Notes: a model not told the origin generated them from the letters alone. Counted from the stretch's first letter, positions 16,259 to 27,035 are shown. The stretch is 64,000 nt of DNA from Enterococcus rivorum (GCF_001742285.1 NZ_MIEK01000023.1:111591-175590), one strand, 5' to 3'. Numbers and translations are program-made.

Positions 16259-16293
16259 AACCAGTGAAGAGGTTCCCTCTTTGCTGGTTTTTT
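16259..16293 (+). terminator. Terminator of efp
   Basis: AACCAG-TG-AAGAGG-TTC-CCTCTT-TG-CTGGTT followed by TTTTTAT: a 14-position stem with two small internal mismatches and a U-tract. Confidence 0.85.
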
Positions 16294-16397
16294 ATATAAA
16301 TGAAAAGAACATTTTACTCTGGTAGAGGGTAGTGCTACAATCAAATGAAGAGAACCAAAATTTGCAACAGAAATAGAGAATATGGGAGCAGATAAGT

Positions 16398-16790
16398 ATG
16401 GAAAAAGTGACAATTACCAGTACTGTTGATTTATCAGACAGTGGTTGCAATGCATGTGGTTTGGTAGAGGACACCATCTACACTTTAACGATGAATGATG
16501 TTGCGGTGCCAATAGATGATTTAACGGTTAGCTCTATGGTTATGGCCATTGCCCTAAGAAAAGGCTATAAACAAGAGCTAGTAATGGGCTTAGGTGAGGA
16601 GTCCATCCTTTATAAAAAAGAAAATCAAGTGATTACTTTAGAAGAAGGCGTAAATCAATTAACTTATTCCACACCAAAGCAAACAATTGAGACAATCAAT
16701 AAAATTACTGATATGGAACAACTGTTAGCTAAAGTAAATGAGATACTAAACAATCTGTTTCTTATTGAAAAAATAGAATTTATTTTATAA
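16398..16790 (+). CDS. Small unknown soluble protein with a CxxC motif
   Basis: 130 residues, no signal peptide or membrane segment. The N-terminal half contains SGCNACG (a CxxC pair near residues 17-20) and beta-like segments. The C-terminal half ends in an amphipathic helix (EQLLAKVNEILNNLFLIEKI). The CxxC could bind metal or act in redox chemistry, but a single pair is weak evidence. GGGAG lies 10 bp before the ATG. It is a single-gene unit between the efp terminator and a strong hairpin. Family not recognised. Confidence 0.65.
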   Translation: MEKVTITSTVDLSDSGCNACGLVEDTIYTLTMNDVAVPIDDLTVSSMVMAIALRKGYKQELVMGLGEESILYKKENQVITLEEGVNQLTYSTPKQTIETINKITDMEQLLAKVNEILNNLFLIEKIEFIL

Positions 16791-16796
16791 GAATAG

Positions 16797-16837
16797 AACC
16801 TCTCACCAAATGTCAAAATGAATTTTGGTGAGAGGTT
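16797..16837. terminator. Bidirectional hairpin terminator
   Basis: AACCTCTCACCAAA and TTTGGTGAGAGGTT form a perfect 14-bp stem. It ends the 16398 unit and may also act for leftward transcription from the transglutaminase operon. Confidence 0.8.
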
Positions 16838-17043
16838 ATTACTATCTTTTTATACTAAAGTGAGTCTAACAGTCTCTCGTTTTTTTTGCTACGTCAAATT
16901 TTCTGTGAAGTTTTTTTAATTTTTACTAATAATGTTGCATTATGGGCCAGTAAACCTACATAGTTTGATTTATTTTGTTGATTATTGCTATACAAGATGC
17001 TCTCATAACAGCTAGTCAATTGAATAAACGCTCCATGAAAATC

Positions 17044-19065
17044 TTAGTATTCTTTCTCAAAACGAATAGCATATTGGTTTAGCGGTTCATTTTCCCAACG
17101 ATAAAATAATTTTTCTGCTTTATTCAGCAGAATGATATAAGATTCGGTAAATTTTTTAGGAAAAACAAGTCGGTACAATTTGAAATAAAGTAAGAAAAAG
17201 TACCTTTTTAGATAAAAGGCGAGTGTTGTCAATAAAAGAACGAGTAAGGAAATGCCGATAGTTTTAAATATCGGTAGTAATTTCGTTAAAGGCTCATTTT
17301 TAGATTTTATTTCCTTGTTACTAGAGCTTGGGGTCGTGCTTTGTTTCAACGATGACTGGGTAGAAGTGTCGCTCGTGTCGCTAGAATCTTTACTAGTACT
17401 ATCTATTTCTTTGTTAGTTTCTTTTCCAGAAGGAATTGGATTAGTAAAGGACGGCGTCGGTTCAAAAGGAATCCAACCATATCCTTCAAAATAAACTTCT
17501 GGCCATGAGTGAGCATCGCTGTTGCGTATCGTATACTTGTTGGTTGCGGCAGCACTATCGTAGGAGCGTTCTCCAGGAGCAAAACCTTTTACCCAACGGC
17601 TAGGAATATCAAGTGTTCGCAATAAGATCACCATAGCACTAGAATAGTTATCACAATAGCCAATTTTCGATTCAAATAGAAAATAATCAACATAATCCTT
17701 ATCTTCAGGCGTGTAAGGGGTATCGATTTTTGAATAGCGGTATCCACCAGTTGTTCGTAAGTAGGTTTCAATAGCTTTGACTTTATCGTATTGATTTTTT
17801 TCTTGCTTGGTCAGTTTTGTAGCTAACTCATTAATTCGGGTAGGCATAGTCATCGGTATTTGAGTATTTTGCTTATTTTCTTGTTCTTCTAAATGGTTCG
17901 TTTGTGTTTGTTTCAGTTCTGTTTCTGTATAAACAGGCGCTTGATAAATCAAAGAGAGGTTTATTGGCCGTTGTTCAAAATTAACTCGATTTTTTTGTGG
18001 AATCAGACTGGTTTTCTTATTATTGTCAAGTGGAACCACTAATTTTCCATAAGGTTGCGGTAAATAATTGCTTTGGTCTTTAAATGACAAGTCAATAATC
18101 GATTCTTCCAAAAAAGTTCCTTGATAGTTTGGGTCTATTAGTATCGCAGATTCTTGTGGATCAAAAATGGTCTCTTTGTCAGAAAGACTTCGCCACCCCT
18201 TCCCAGTGTAACGATCTTTCGTTTCGACATGCCAATAATGTCTATTGGTCTGTAAAGCTGTGAAAAGAACTGTTGGATCGTCCATTAAAGGACCACCTAA
18301 TTGTTCATCTTTTTCGCTAAAGCCAGTTTTAGACTTATTAAGCAATCCGTAGCCATTCACTTTTTGGTAGAATCCTTGTTTATTCAGAGACTCTCGAATA
18401 CTACTTGTTTGAGCTAATAAAAAGTTTTTTGGTTTAGGAAACACTTGAGGAAAATAATACGCTGTAACGCTGGCAAAAACGATAGTAGCAATAGTTAGAA
18501 GCATTACTTTTCTCTTTTTCTGTAAGGGAACGGTTTGTGGTGCTTTTTTTGCCTGATAATAAAGGAGAAAAGCACCTGTAATAATCATAATGTGCCCACC
18601 TAAGTGAATATGGTTAACGATAACTAGTAACAAGAGGTAACTTACAATTAAAAGAGAATTGAAAAGCCAACGTTCATACTCAATCAATAAAACAATCATA
18701 AATATTAGTAGGAGTAAGATAAGCGATAAAGCCAAGATATCAGAAAAGTAGCCTAACTCGCCGTTTCGTAATTGTTGATAAGAACGCAATAAATTTTCCA
18801 GAAAAAGCATAAACCAAGACCAACTAAAAGATTTTTTGAATGGAAAATAGTAATGCAATGTAAATAAATAGGCAAAAATATACAGTGGTACACGAAGTAG
18901 CTGGTTTTTCACTAAAACAGTAATCAGACATAAGACTGCAATCATTGCTGCAAAAAAATAAAAGGGCTGCAGTTTATAGACAATTAGAAAAGGTTGACTG
19001 GCAACCGCTATGATCAAAAAAGTAAGAAAGGCATATATTCCTTTTTGTTGTACTCTATGTTTCAT
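17044..19065 (-). CDS. Membrane transglutaminase-like protein (TgpA type)
   Basis: 673 residues from the ATG at 19065, chosen because GGAGGTGG lies 5 bp upstream and the start overlaps the end of the DUF58 gene. Five or six N-terminal helices (DUF3488/TgpA_N region), an extracellular transglutaminase core, then a Ser/Thr-rich linker, one more helix (IGISLLVLLLTTLAFYL) and a C-terminal cytoplasmic part. The catalytic pattern is present: Cys in IGYCDNYSSAM, His in NSDAHSWPEV, and Glu in GWIPFEPTP, where the acidic residue is Glu as is common in the TgpA group. Function in Firmicutes is not settled; a cell-envelope role is likely. It is the last gene of the moxR-DUF58-transglutaminase operon. 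Confidence 0.88.
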   Translation of the reverse strand: MKHRVQQKGIYAFLTFLIIAVASQPFLIVYKLQPFYFFAAMIAVLCLITVLVKNQLLRVPLYIFAYLFTLHYYFPFKKSFSWSWFMLFLENLLRSYQQLRNGELGYFSDILALSLILLLLIFMIVLLIEYERWLFNSLLIVSYLLLLVIVNHIHLGGHIMIITGAFLLYYQAKKAPQTVPLQKKRKVMLLTIATIVFASVTAYYFPQVFPKPKNFLLAQTSSIRESLNKQGFYQKVNGYGLLNKSKTGFSEKDEQLGGPLMDDPTVLFTALQTNRHYWHVETKDRYTGKGWRSLSDKETIFDPQESAILIDPNYQGTFLEESIIDLSFKDQSNYLPQPYGKLVVPLDNNKKTSLIPQKNRVNFEQRPINLSLIYQAPVYTETELKQTQTNHLEEQENKQNTQIPMTMPTRINELATKLTKQEKNQYDKVKAIETYLRTTGGYRYSKIDTPYTPEDKDYVDYFLFESKIGYCDNYSSAMVILLRTLDIPSRWVKGFAPGERSYDSAAATNKYTIRNSDAHSWPEVYFEGYGWIPFEPTPSFTNPIPSGKETNKEIDSTSKDSSDTSDTSTQSSLKQSTTPSSSNKEIKSKNEPLTKLLPIFKTIGISLLVLLLTTLAFYLKRYFFLLYFKLYRLVFPKKFTESYIILLNKAEKLFYRWENEPLNQYAIRFEKEY

Positions 19066-20134
19066 GAGAGCCACCTCCGCTAGAAATTGGGATGGTTTGG
19101 TCATTCCAGTATAGGCAAAGATGTTTCTTGTTAAAGCTAACAAAGAACACTTCATTTGTTCGTTTTAACTCTGTCAATTGTTTGTTCAAACTTTTTGTTT
19201 GAATGGGAGCGAAAATAACAAGCTTCTTCCTAGAAAAATTAGGTAGAATGATTTCTTCTTTTGTAGGTGTCAGCGCTGCAAATATTTTTTCACCAGCTAC
19301 ATTGGCCATGGAGTCCGCTAAAATTGTTTGTTTAAAGTCAATTTTTTTCTCAATAAATTGAATAAATGAATAGTAAGTAGAAAGTATTTCTTCAAATTTT
19401 TCATGATCAAAGCCACAAAAAATTAAGTGAGTGAATGTCTCTACTTCCGTTTCGTATTCTTTTACAATTAGTTCATTTCTTTTCCCGGATTGCTTCCAAT
19501 CAATTAATCCTAGAGCATCTCCAGATTGATAATTCCGAAAATTTCGTATTGAAAAACCTCGTTGACCAAAAGTATTAGAAAATGTAGGTTGTATTTTTGA
19601 TAGCTGATGATAGAGGTTTTCAGCTAGTGACAGCTGATTTTTAGGTAGAATGACAAACGGTCCTTTTAATGGCAAAGCTCCTTTTTTTTGAAGGAAGCCA
19701 AACAAATCTTGTGCTAAGAAAGAAACAGATAATTGTTGGGAAACGCCTCTTTTTGTGGGTGTCCATTGAAAAGTGATCTCTTTTTTGTCGCCAGAATAAA
19801 GTAAAATAGTCTCTTGAGCCAATTCTTTTTTTTCAGCTAAGTATACTGTTAACTGTGGAATGGGTAACCAAGTTGGACGATAACAAAAAATTTCTATTGG
19901 TAAATCGCTAGTCATTCCAATTTCATAGCTTTTTGATTCCATCAGTTCGCAGTCGATTTTTTTTAAAGAAGGCATGAAACTAATCAAATCTAGAATAAGC
20001 AAAAATGATAGAAAGAAGAAAAAGCTCCAACCTGTGGTGTTATCGAATATAATAGCGTAAAAAAAAGTTGCTAAATAGAAAGAGGAAACGCCCATAATGA
20101 TCAAAATGTATTTGATAAAATTCCAGTTATTCAT
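19055..20134 (-). CDS. DUF58 family protein
   Basis: 359 residues. Two N-terminal membrane helices (about 8-27 and 34-52) and then a soluble region. The DUF58 signature IRNFRNYQSGDALGLIDWKQ is at about residues 193-212, followed by KRNELIVKEYE. The family is related to von Willebrand A-like folds and is nearly always encoded with a MoxR ATPase and a transglutaminase-like protein, as here. Its start is 1 bp after the moxR stop and its end overlaps the next gene by 11 bp, so the three are translationally coupled. Molecular role unknown, probably envelope-related. Confidence 0.9.
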   Translation of the reverse strand: MNNWNFIKYILIIMGVSSFYLATFFYAIIFDNTTGWSFFFFLSFLLILDLISFMPSLKKIDCELMESKSYEIGMTSDLPIEIFCYRPTWLPIPQLTVYLAEKKELAQETILLYSGDKKEITFQWTPTKRGVSQQLSVSFLAQDLFGFLQKKGALPLKGPFVILPKNQLSLAENLYHQLSKIQPTFSNTFGQRGFSIRNFRNYQSGDALGLIDWKQSGKRNELIVKEYETEVETFTHLIFCGFDHEKFEEILSTYYSFIQFIEKKIDFKQTILADSMANVAGEKIFAALTPTKEEIILPNFSRKKLVIFAPIQTKSLNKQLTELKRTNEVFFVSFNKKHLCLYWNDQTIPISSGGGSHET

Positions 20135-20135
20135 C

Positions 20136-21077
20136 TCATTTCCTCACTGGAACCGGCACATGTTTTAGAATTTGTCCAAGAATTTTATTCATTTGTTCTT
20201 TAGAGGTTGTTGCTCCACTTTCTAAGATAATTCGATGACCGAAAGTTGCAGGTAAGATTCTTTGCAAATCGCTGGGAGTAACAAAATTTCTTCCTTCTGT
20301 TAAGGCAAAAGCTTTAGCTGCTTTGACAAAAGCTACCGAACCACGTGGACTGATTCCTAGTGCAATCCCTTTATGTGTTCTAGTCGCATGAACCAGTTGA
20401 AGGGCATAGCGAGCGACTTGTGGATTTACGTGAACATTGTTTACTAACTCTTTCAAATGACTAATATCCTCAGCATTTAGAACTTGTGGAACAGTATCTA
20501 ATCTAGCTTCATTTTGGTCCAGTATGAGTTTTAATTCGTCAGAAAACTCAGGGTAGCCAATTTGGAGACAAAATAGAAACCGATCTAATTGGGCTTCTGG
20601 TAAAGGGTAGGTTCCTTCGTAATCAATAGGATTTTGCGTGGCTAATACAAAGAAATGTTCATTTAAGGGATAGGTATGATTATCTACAGTGATTTGCTTT
20701 TCGGACAAAGCTTCCAATAAAGCAGATTGTGTTCTAGGGGTGGTTCGATTGATTTCATCTGCTAACAAAACAGTGGTAAAAAGTGGGCCAGGTCGAAATT
20801 CAAAATCTTTAGTTGCCATGTTGTAGACAGAAATACCCATAACATCATTAGGCAACAAGTCTGGTGTAAATTGAATCCGATTATATTTTCCGTGAGTCGC
20901 TTTTGCCAAGGTTTTCACCATCAACGTTTTTCCCACACCAGGAATATCTTCAAAAAGTACATGACCACCTGCTAGTAAAGCAGCTATGGTCATCTGAAGA
21001 ACGTCCCGTTTTCCTAAAATAACTTTTTCCATCTCATCAATTAGTACTGTTAATTTTTTATAAGCTGCATCTATCAT
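20136..21077 (-). CDS. MoxR-type AAA+ ATPase
   Basis: 313 residues. Walker A FEDIPGVGKTLMVKTLAKA, Walker B LLADEINRTTPRTQSALLEAL, sensor-1 region FFVLATQNPIDYEGTYPLPE and arginine-finger/sensor-2 region ISPRGSVAFVKAAKAFAL are all in order. MoxR ATPases act as chaperone-like remodelers of VWA-type partners; here the DUF58 product is the likely partner. AAAGGAG lies 11 bp before the ATG. First gene of a three-gene minus-strand operon. Confidence 0.95.
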   Translation of the reverse strand: MIDAAYKKLTVLIDEMEKVILGKRDVLQMTIAALLAGGHVLFEDIPGVGKTLMVKTLAKATHGKYNRIQFTPDLLPNDVMGISVYNMATKDFEFRPGPLFTTVLLADEINRTTPRTQSALLEALSEKQITVDNHTYPLNEHFFVLATQNPIDYEGTYPLPEAQLDRFLFCLQIGYPEFSDELKLILDQNEARLDTVPQVLNAEDISHLKELVNNVHVNPQVARYALQLVHATRTHKGIALGISPRGSVAFVKAAKAFALTEGRNFVTPSDLQRILPATFGHRIILESGATTSKEQMNKILGQILKHVPVPVRK

Positions 21078-21213
21078 ATCATTATCGACTCCTTTTGAAG
21101 CGTTTCCTTAATTGTATAGATAATAATGTGTAAGTGCAATAAGAGAAAAATCCTCTTGTAAATAAATCCTTGAAATCACAGGCTTTATCCGCTAAAAAAA
21201 TTTGTTTGGAATA

Positions 21214-22107
21214 CTAGGACAGCAATTTTTGTAAAAACAAAATCGAACCAAGGACTAAAAATGTTCCGATTAGATCAATCAACGATAATTGAAGCCCAAA
21301 AATTAAGATAGAAAAAATAGTCGCTAAAATAGGTTCAAGAGCCGTTAAAATACTTGCGAGCGTTACAGTAATATAAGTAAGGCTTGAAAGATAAAATAGA
21401 TAAGCAAAGATCGTCCCGACAACAATCACTGTTGTGATTAATAGAAGACTTTGAGTATCTAAAATAAAATCAATTCGCCAAATAGGATGAATAAAATTGG
21501 CTAGGATCCCTCCAATAGTCATCCCCCAACCTACGGTTAATAAAGTTCCATAGTTGTTTAACAAACTTCTAGGTTGGATCGTATAAAAAGCTAAGGTAAG
21601 TGCAGAAGCAATACCCCAAAAAAAAGCTTCTGGAGAAATAGCTAAACTATTTAACTGACCGTGAGTCACAATCAAGAAAACACCTAAAAAGGTTAGCAAT
21701 AATAATCCTAAGACCTTTAAACTAGGCATTTTCCCTGTCAATAGAGCCACATAAAGAGCAATGAAAATCGGGCCAGTAAATTGTAAAATCGTAGCAATTG
21801 CAGCACTACTGGCAGCGATCGTTTTAAAAAAAGTATATTGAACACCAAACATTCCTACAGTAGCAAATAAGAAAATATCTATTCGATTTTTTTTAGACGT
21901 AAAAAGACTAAAAATATTTATTTTTTTATATTGAGAGGCAAATAGTAAGAGTAAAACACCAGAAAACAACATTCGAGTAGTCACTAACCATTCAGGGGAA
22001 ACCCCAAAAGATTGAAATAATAGTTGACCAACAATCCCTGATAACGCCCACATCATCGCAGCAGAACCTGCTAATAATACACCTTTACGTTTAATTATAC
22101 CTTCCAT
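21214..22107 (-). CDS. EamA-family (DMT) transporter
   Basis: 297 residues from the ATG at 22107, preceded by AAAAGGAG at 7 bp; the frame extends 17 codons upstream without a ribosome site. About ten transmembrane helices in two EamA repeats (first repeat ends near MPSLKVLGLLLLTFLGVFLI, second near LIDLIGTFLVLGSILFLQ). DMT proteins export or import small metabolites; the substrate cannot be read from the sequence. Single gene, divergent from the beta-glucoside operon. Confidence 0.9.
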   Translation of the reverse strand: MEGIIKRKGVLLAGSAAMMWALSGIVGQLLFQSFGVSPEWLVTTRMLFSGVLLLLFASQYKKINIFSLFTSKKNRIDIFLFATVGMFGVQYTFFKTIAASSAAIATILQFTGPIFIALYVALLTGKMPSLKVLGLLLLTFLGVFLIVTHGQLNSLAISPEAFFWGIASALTLAFYTIQPRSLLNNYGTLLTVGWGMTIGGILANFIHPIWRIDFILDTQSLLLITTVIVVGTIFAYLFYLSSLTYITVTLASILTALEPILATIFSILIFGLQLSLIDLIGTFLVLGSILFLQKLLS

Positions 22108-22232
22108 TTTAAAACTCCTTTTCAGCAACGCTCCATACAAACAGAGCAAAACTAACATCCTACTAAATAAACCCTATTCATTTATTCTAGCATTCTTTTA
22201 GGAAGAGGTGTGGAATAAAAACAAAAAATAGA

Positions 22233-22261
22233 TAGACAGCATAAAGGTTCTATGCTATATT
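22233..22261 (+). promoter_or_regulatory. Promoter of the beta-glucoside operon
   Basis: TAGACA (22233-22238), 17 bp, TATATT (22256-22261) with a TGC extension before the -10. It is immediately followed by a cre-like site and an antitermination element. Confidence 0.7.
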
Positions 22262-22275
22262 GTAAGCAGATACAT
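22260..22275 (+). promoter_or_regulatory. cre site (CcpA operator)
   Basis: TTGTAAGCAGATACAT matches the cre consensus WTGNNARCGNWWWCAW at every defined position but one (A for G at position 9). It overlaps the transcription start region, where CcpA binding would repress the operon when glucose is present. Confidence 0.7.
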
Positions 22276-22305
22276 GGAGTGTTACTGATACGATCAGGCA
22301 TCACC
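22276..22305 (+). promoter_or_regulatory. RAT antiterminator target upstream of licT
   Basis: 30 nt of BglG/LicT ribonucleic antiterminator type: GGAGTGTTACTG, 9 nt, GGCATCACC. Its 3' end overlaps the left arm of the terminator at 22301-22379, the usual mutually exclusive arrangement. It implies that LicT controls its own gene. Confidence 0.8.
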
Positions 22306-22379
22306 AGACTCAAGAATACCAAAATAAGTATGCTTTGTTTTTTTACTTTGTAGGTTATCTTTGATGTTGGTGTTTTTTT
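22301..22379 (+). terminator. LicT-controlled terminator in the licT leader
   Basis: CACCAGACTCAAGAATACC pairs imperfectly with GGTTATCTTTGATGTTGGTG, followed by TTTTTTT. It overlaps the RAT. Confidence 0.7.
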
Positions 22380-22406
22380 ATGCATTTTTTATAGGAGTGG
22401 GTCCCG

Positions 22407-23243
22407 ATGTTACAGCTTATAAAAACATTAAACAATAATATTGTCTTGGCAAAAAATGAAAAAAATGAAGAAATTGTTGTGTTTGGCACGGGGATTGGTT
22501 TTAATCGAAAAAAAGGTGAACTTGTTGATATGAAACAAGTGACAAAGGTTTTTAAATCAGAACCAAATAGTCCAGCAGAGGTATTGTTGGAGAATATTTC
22601 TTCTGATTTGTTGGTAACTACGGAAAAGATTATTCAATTAGGAGAAAATCGTTTAAAAAAGAAGTTAAGCCCAAGTATTCTTTTTTCTTTAGCTGACCAT
22701 ATTCGTTTTGCCATTGAGAGAAGTGAATCTAACTTGGAAAATGATAATCCTTTACAATGGGAAATTCCCCATCTCTACTTTAGTGAATATGAGGTTGGAA
22801 AAGAAGCTCTTACTATTATTACAAATGAGCTACAAATTCAATTGCCAATGATGGAAGCCTCATTTATTGCTTTGCATTTTGTGAATGCACAAGTAGACGG
22901 GCAGACTATGGGAGAAACAATCCAAATCACTCAATTAACGAAAAATATTGTAAAAATTATTCAATCGCTATTTGGCATTACACTAGACAAAACAACACTA
23001 AATTATTCTCGATTTACTACTCATTTGCGTTATTTTATTGCTCGACAAGAATCCGCAGACCAACTCGAGGTAGCGATGGACACTTCTTTGAAAGAAGTAA
23101 TTCAAGAACGTTATATGAAAAGTTATGCTTGTGGTTTATTAATTAAAGAAATGTTGAAAAGAGAGTTTCACTGGATCATCACAGAGGATGAGCTAGTTTA
23201 TTTGGTGGTTCATATTGAACGTTTAATAAAAGAAAATAAATAA
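22407..23243 (+). CDS. licT: BglG/LicT-family transcriptional antiterminator
   Basis: 278 residues. N-terminal CAT RNA-binding domain, about 1-55 (KTLNNNIVLAKNEKNEEIVVFGTGIGF split over the domain), then PRD1 (about 65-165; LADHIRFAIERS and LYFSEYEVG) and PRD2 (about 170-275; FTTHLRYFIARQ and LVYLVVHIERL). The protein binds RAT hairpins in nascent mRNA and prevents termination when the substrate is present and the PTS phosphorylation state allows. Two RATs occur here, one before this gene and one between it and the PTS gene. AGGAGTGG lies 7 bp before the ATG. Confidence 0.95.
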   Translation: MLQLIKTLNNNIVLAKNEKNEEIVVFGTGIGFNRKKGELVDMKQVTKVFKSEPNSPAEVLLENISSDLLVTTEKIIQLGENRLKKKLSPSILFSLADHIRFAIERSESNLENDNPLQWEIPHLYFSEYEVGKEALTIITNELQIQLPMMEASFIALHFVNAQVDGQTMGETIQITQLTKNIVKIIQSLFGITLDKTTLNYSRFTTHLRYFIARQESADQLEVAMDTSLKEVIQERYMKSYACGLLIKEMLKREFHWIITEDELVYLVVHIERLIKENK

Positions 23244-23254
23244 TCAGTTGTATA

Positions 23255-23284
23255 GGCGTGTCACTGTTAGAAAAGGCATTAACC
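23255..23284 (+). promoter_or_regulatory. Second RAT, between licT and the PTS gene
   Basis: GGCGTGTCACTG, 8 nt, GGCATTAACC: 30 nt with the same conserved positions as the first RAT. It overlaps the terminator that follows by AACC. Confidence 0.8.
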
Positions 23285-23351
23285 TAAGCAAAGATTTACA
23301 GTAGCTTACTAGAATTAGTCTGGCGAAGTAGATTTTTGTTTAGGTTTTTTC
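23281..23351 (+). terminator. LicT-controlled terminator before the PTS gene
   Basis: AACCTAAGCAAA pairs with TTTGTTTAGGTT (12 bp, one G-T), followed by TTTTCT. It overlaps the RAT, so LicT binding would prevent it from forming. Confidence 0.75.
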
Positions 23352-23405
23352 TATTATTTTGGCAGAATAAACTATTTGTTGAAAATGAAAGAAGGGAGCA
23401 TAAAA

Positions 23406-25280
23406 ATGAATAAGAAAGAATTGGCGAAACAGATTGTTACAGGTTTAGGTGGCGAAGAGAACATTGTTCTAAGCTGGCACTGCATTACTCGTTTGCGTTT
23501 CAATGTTAAAAATAAAGACAAGGTTCAGTTGGGAATGTTAAATAAATTAGAAGGCATAATGGGCGCGCAATTTCAAAGTGGGCAATATCAAGTGATTATT
23601 GGTAGTGAGGTAGCGGATGTATTTGCAGAAATAGCTTTATTGCTAGGAGAGGAAGCGGATGGAACAGAGACACTGAACAAAGGAGAAAAAGGCAATATCC
23701 TAGATCATATTTTTGATACAGTATCTGGTATTTTTACCCCTATCCTACCAGCAATCGTTGGTGGTGGTCTACTAAAAGGTATGCTGGCATTACTAGTGAG
23801 TTTAAAGCTAATCTCAGATACAGGATCGAGTTATGAACTGTTAAGTTTCGTATCAGATGCGCCGTTTCACTTTTTACCATTTCTAATCGCTTTTTCAGCA
23901 GCTAAAAAGTTTCGGACAGATACTTCATTGTCGGTAGCATTAGCGGGTGTCTTGATGTATCCAAAAATTATCGAATACGCCGCGGGGGGTGAGATCACTA
24001 ATCTGAAATTTATTGGTTTAAATGTACCAATGAATAATTACGCCTCATCAGTCTTACCAATTATATTAGGGGTTTGGTTGTTGAGTTATATCTATAGAGG
24101 CGTAAAGAAAATCATTCCAAAATCTTTACAAATTATTTTTGTTCCTCTTTTAAGTTTATTAATTACGGCACCTATCATGCTGATGTTTATTGCTCCTCTA
24201 GGGAATTATATTGGGGTCTATTTGCAGCAATTTTTTACCACACTCTTCGAAATAGCAGGTCCAATTGCTGGTCTACTATTAGGTGGATTAATGCCATTAA
24301 TTGTCATCACAGGAATGCACTATGCATTTTTCCCAAGTACATTTGCTAGTTTCGACAAGTTTGGGTATGACCTAGTTCTGTTGCCTATGAATTTAGTGGC
24401 TAACTTTGCTCAGTCTGGTGCGGTTTTAGGAGTACTATTCAAAACGAAAGATGAAAAAATGAAGCAGCTAGCTTTTTCTACGTTATTACCAGCTATTTTT
24501 GGGATTACGGAGCCTGCTATTTATGGTGTGACCATGAAGTTAAAGAAACCATTTTATGCAAGTTTAATTGGCGGAGCTGTCGGGGGAGCCATTTATGGGA
24601 TTTTTTCCGTAAAAACATTTGCTTTTTCACAACCTGGAATTACTGCGTTGCCTTCTTATATCGAAAAAGGTTCAAATAATTTTATGTCTGCTTTGTTAGG
24701 AATAGGATTGAGCTTCATAATTGCTTTAGTATTAAGCATACTTTTAACAAAAGATGAAATGGTACTAACTGAGGAACCATCTATCGCTAAGAAAGGAAAT
24801 GTTGGGCTTGAGAAGAGAGATCGCCCCATCAATATTTTATCTCCGTTAACTGGAGAAGTGCTACCTCTAGAACGTACGCCAGATAAAACCTTCGCAGAGG
24901 GATTAATGGGAAGAGGAGTAACTATAGAACTAACGAATGGATTCGTGAGAGCTCCTTTTGAAGGAACCGTTACGATGATAGCCCCAACGAAACACGCATT
25001 GGGATTAACCTCTGAATCAGGTGTAGAAATGTTAATTCATATTGGAATTGATACAGTTCAGTTGAATGGCGTGGGGTTTAACTTATATGTACAAACGGGT
25101 GATTCTATAAGAACTGGCGATATTTTGCTGACAGTTGATTTAAATCTGATTAAAGAGAATGGTTACGCTCTCTTATCTCCAGTTGTTATTACAAATTCTT
25201 CGGAATATTTAGACGTTATTCACACGTCAGAACAAGGAGTGACAGCTGTCGAAGATAATTTACTAATGGTCATTAATTAA
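23406..25280 (+). CDS. bglP: Beta-glucoside PTS permease EIIBCA
   Basis: 624 residues from ATG 23406, with GAAGGGAG upstream; the open frame begins 10 codons earlier without a better ribosome site. Order is EIIB, EIIC, EIIA. The EIIB Cys26 lies in WHCITRLRF. EIIC (about 100-460) is hydrophobic with the conserved GITEPAIYGV near 378. EIIA (about 480-624) has the crr-type signature AEGLMGRGVTIE and HIGIDTVQLNG with the phosphorylated His. It imports and phosphorylates beta-glucosides such as salicin, arbutin or cellobiose; the exact sugar is not certain. Between licT and the glucosidase gene. Confidence 0.95.
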   Translation: MNKKELAKQIVTGLGGEENIVLSWHCITRLRFNVKNKDKVQLGMLNKLEGIMGAQFQSGQYQVIIGSEVADVFAEIALLLGEEADGTETLNKGEKGNILDHIFDTVSGIFTPILPAIVGGGLLKGMLALLVSLKLISDTGSSYELLSFVSDAPFHFLPFLIAFSAAKKFRTDTSLSVALAGVLMYPKIIEYAAGGEITNLKFIGLNVPMNNYASSVLPIILGVWLLSYIYRGVKKIIPKSLQIIFVPLLSLLITAPIMLMFIAPLGNYIGVYLQQFFTTLFEIAGPIAGLLLGGLMPLIVITGMHYAFFPSTFASFDKFGYDLVLLPMNLVANFAQSGAVLGVLFKTKDEKMKQLAFSTLLPAIFGITEPAIYGVTMKLKKPFYASLIGGAVGGAIYGIFSVKTFAFSQPGITALPSYIEKGSNNFMSALLGIGLSFIIALVLSILLTKDEMVLTEEPSIAKKGNVGLEKRDRPINILSPLTGEVLPLERTPDKTFAEGLMGRGVTIELTNGFVRAPFEGTVTMIAPTKHALGLTSESGVEMLIHIGIDTVQLNGVGFNLYVQTGDSIRTGDILLTVDLNLIKENGYALLSPVVITNSSEYLDVIHTSEQGVTAVEDNLLMVIN

Positions 25281-26801
<1,521 letters not shown>

Positions 26802-26846
26802 TAGATTCGTTAGCAGCCTAATAAAAAAATATATATATAAGAATAT

Positions 26847-26887
26847 GAGGATGAGACAAAACTAAAAATCAGTTTTGTTTCATCCTC
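26847..26887. repeat. Hairpin repeat, copy 1 (also a likely terminator)
   Basis: GAGGATGAGACAAAACT, loop AAAAATC, AGTTTTGTTTCATCCTC: 17-bp stem with one wobble. It matches the reverse complement of 30531-30571 at 39 of 41 positions, loop included. It lies right after bglA. Confidence 0.75.
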
Positions 26888-27012
26888 TAAATCCGAATAA
26901 ACGGGGGTCAAAAGTCTGGGGTTTCGGAAATTTCCCGAAAATTACTCAATACATAAAGTGTATGGTGCGCTTTTCAATCCAATTTCTCGCCCAAAAAAGA
27001 CTTCTGTCTCAA
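26888..27012. other. Unexplained non-coding segment after the hairpin repeat
   Basis: Contains GGTTTCGGAAATTTCCCGAAA-type symmetry and a more G/C-rich tract (GGGGGTCAAAAGTCTGGGG) unlike the flanking A/T-rich DNA. It ends with TGTCTCA, the reverse complement of TGAGACA at the start of the hairpin repeat, so 26847-27012 may be one small intergenic element. Confidence 0.35.
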
Positions 27013-27035
27013 ATTCATTTTATTCTAGGATAAGA

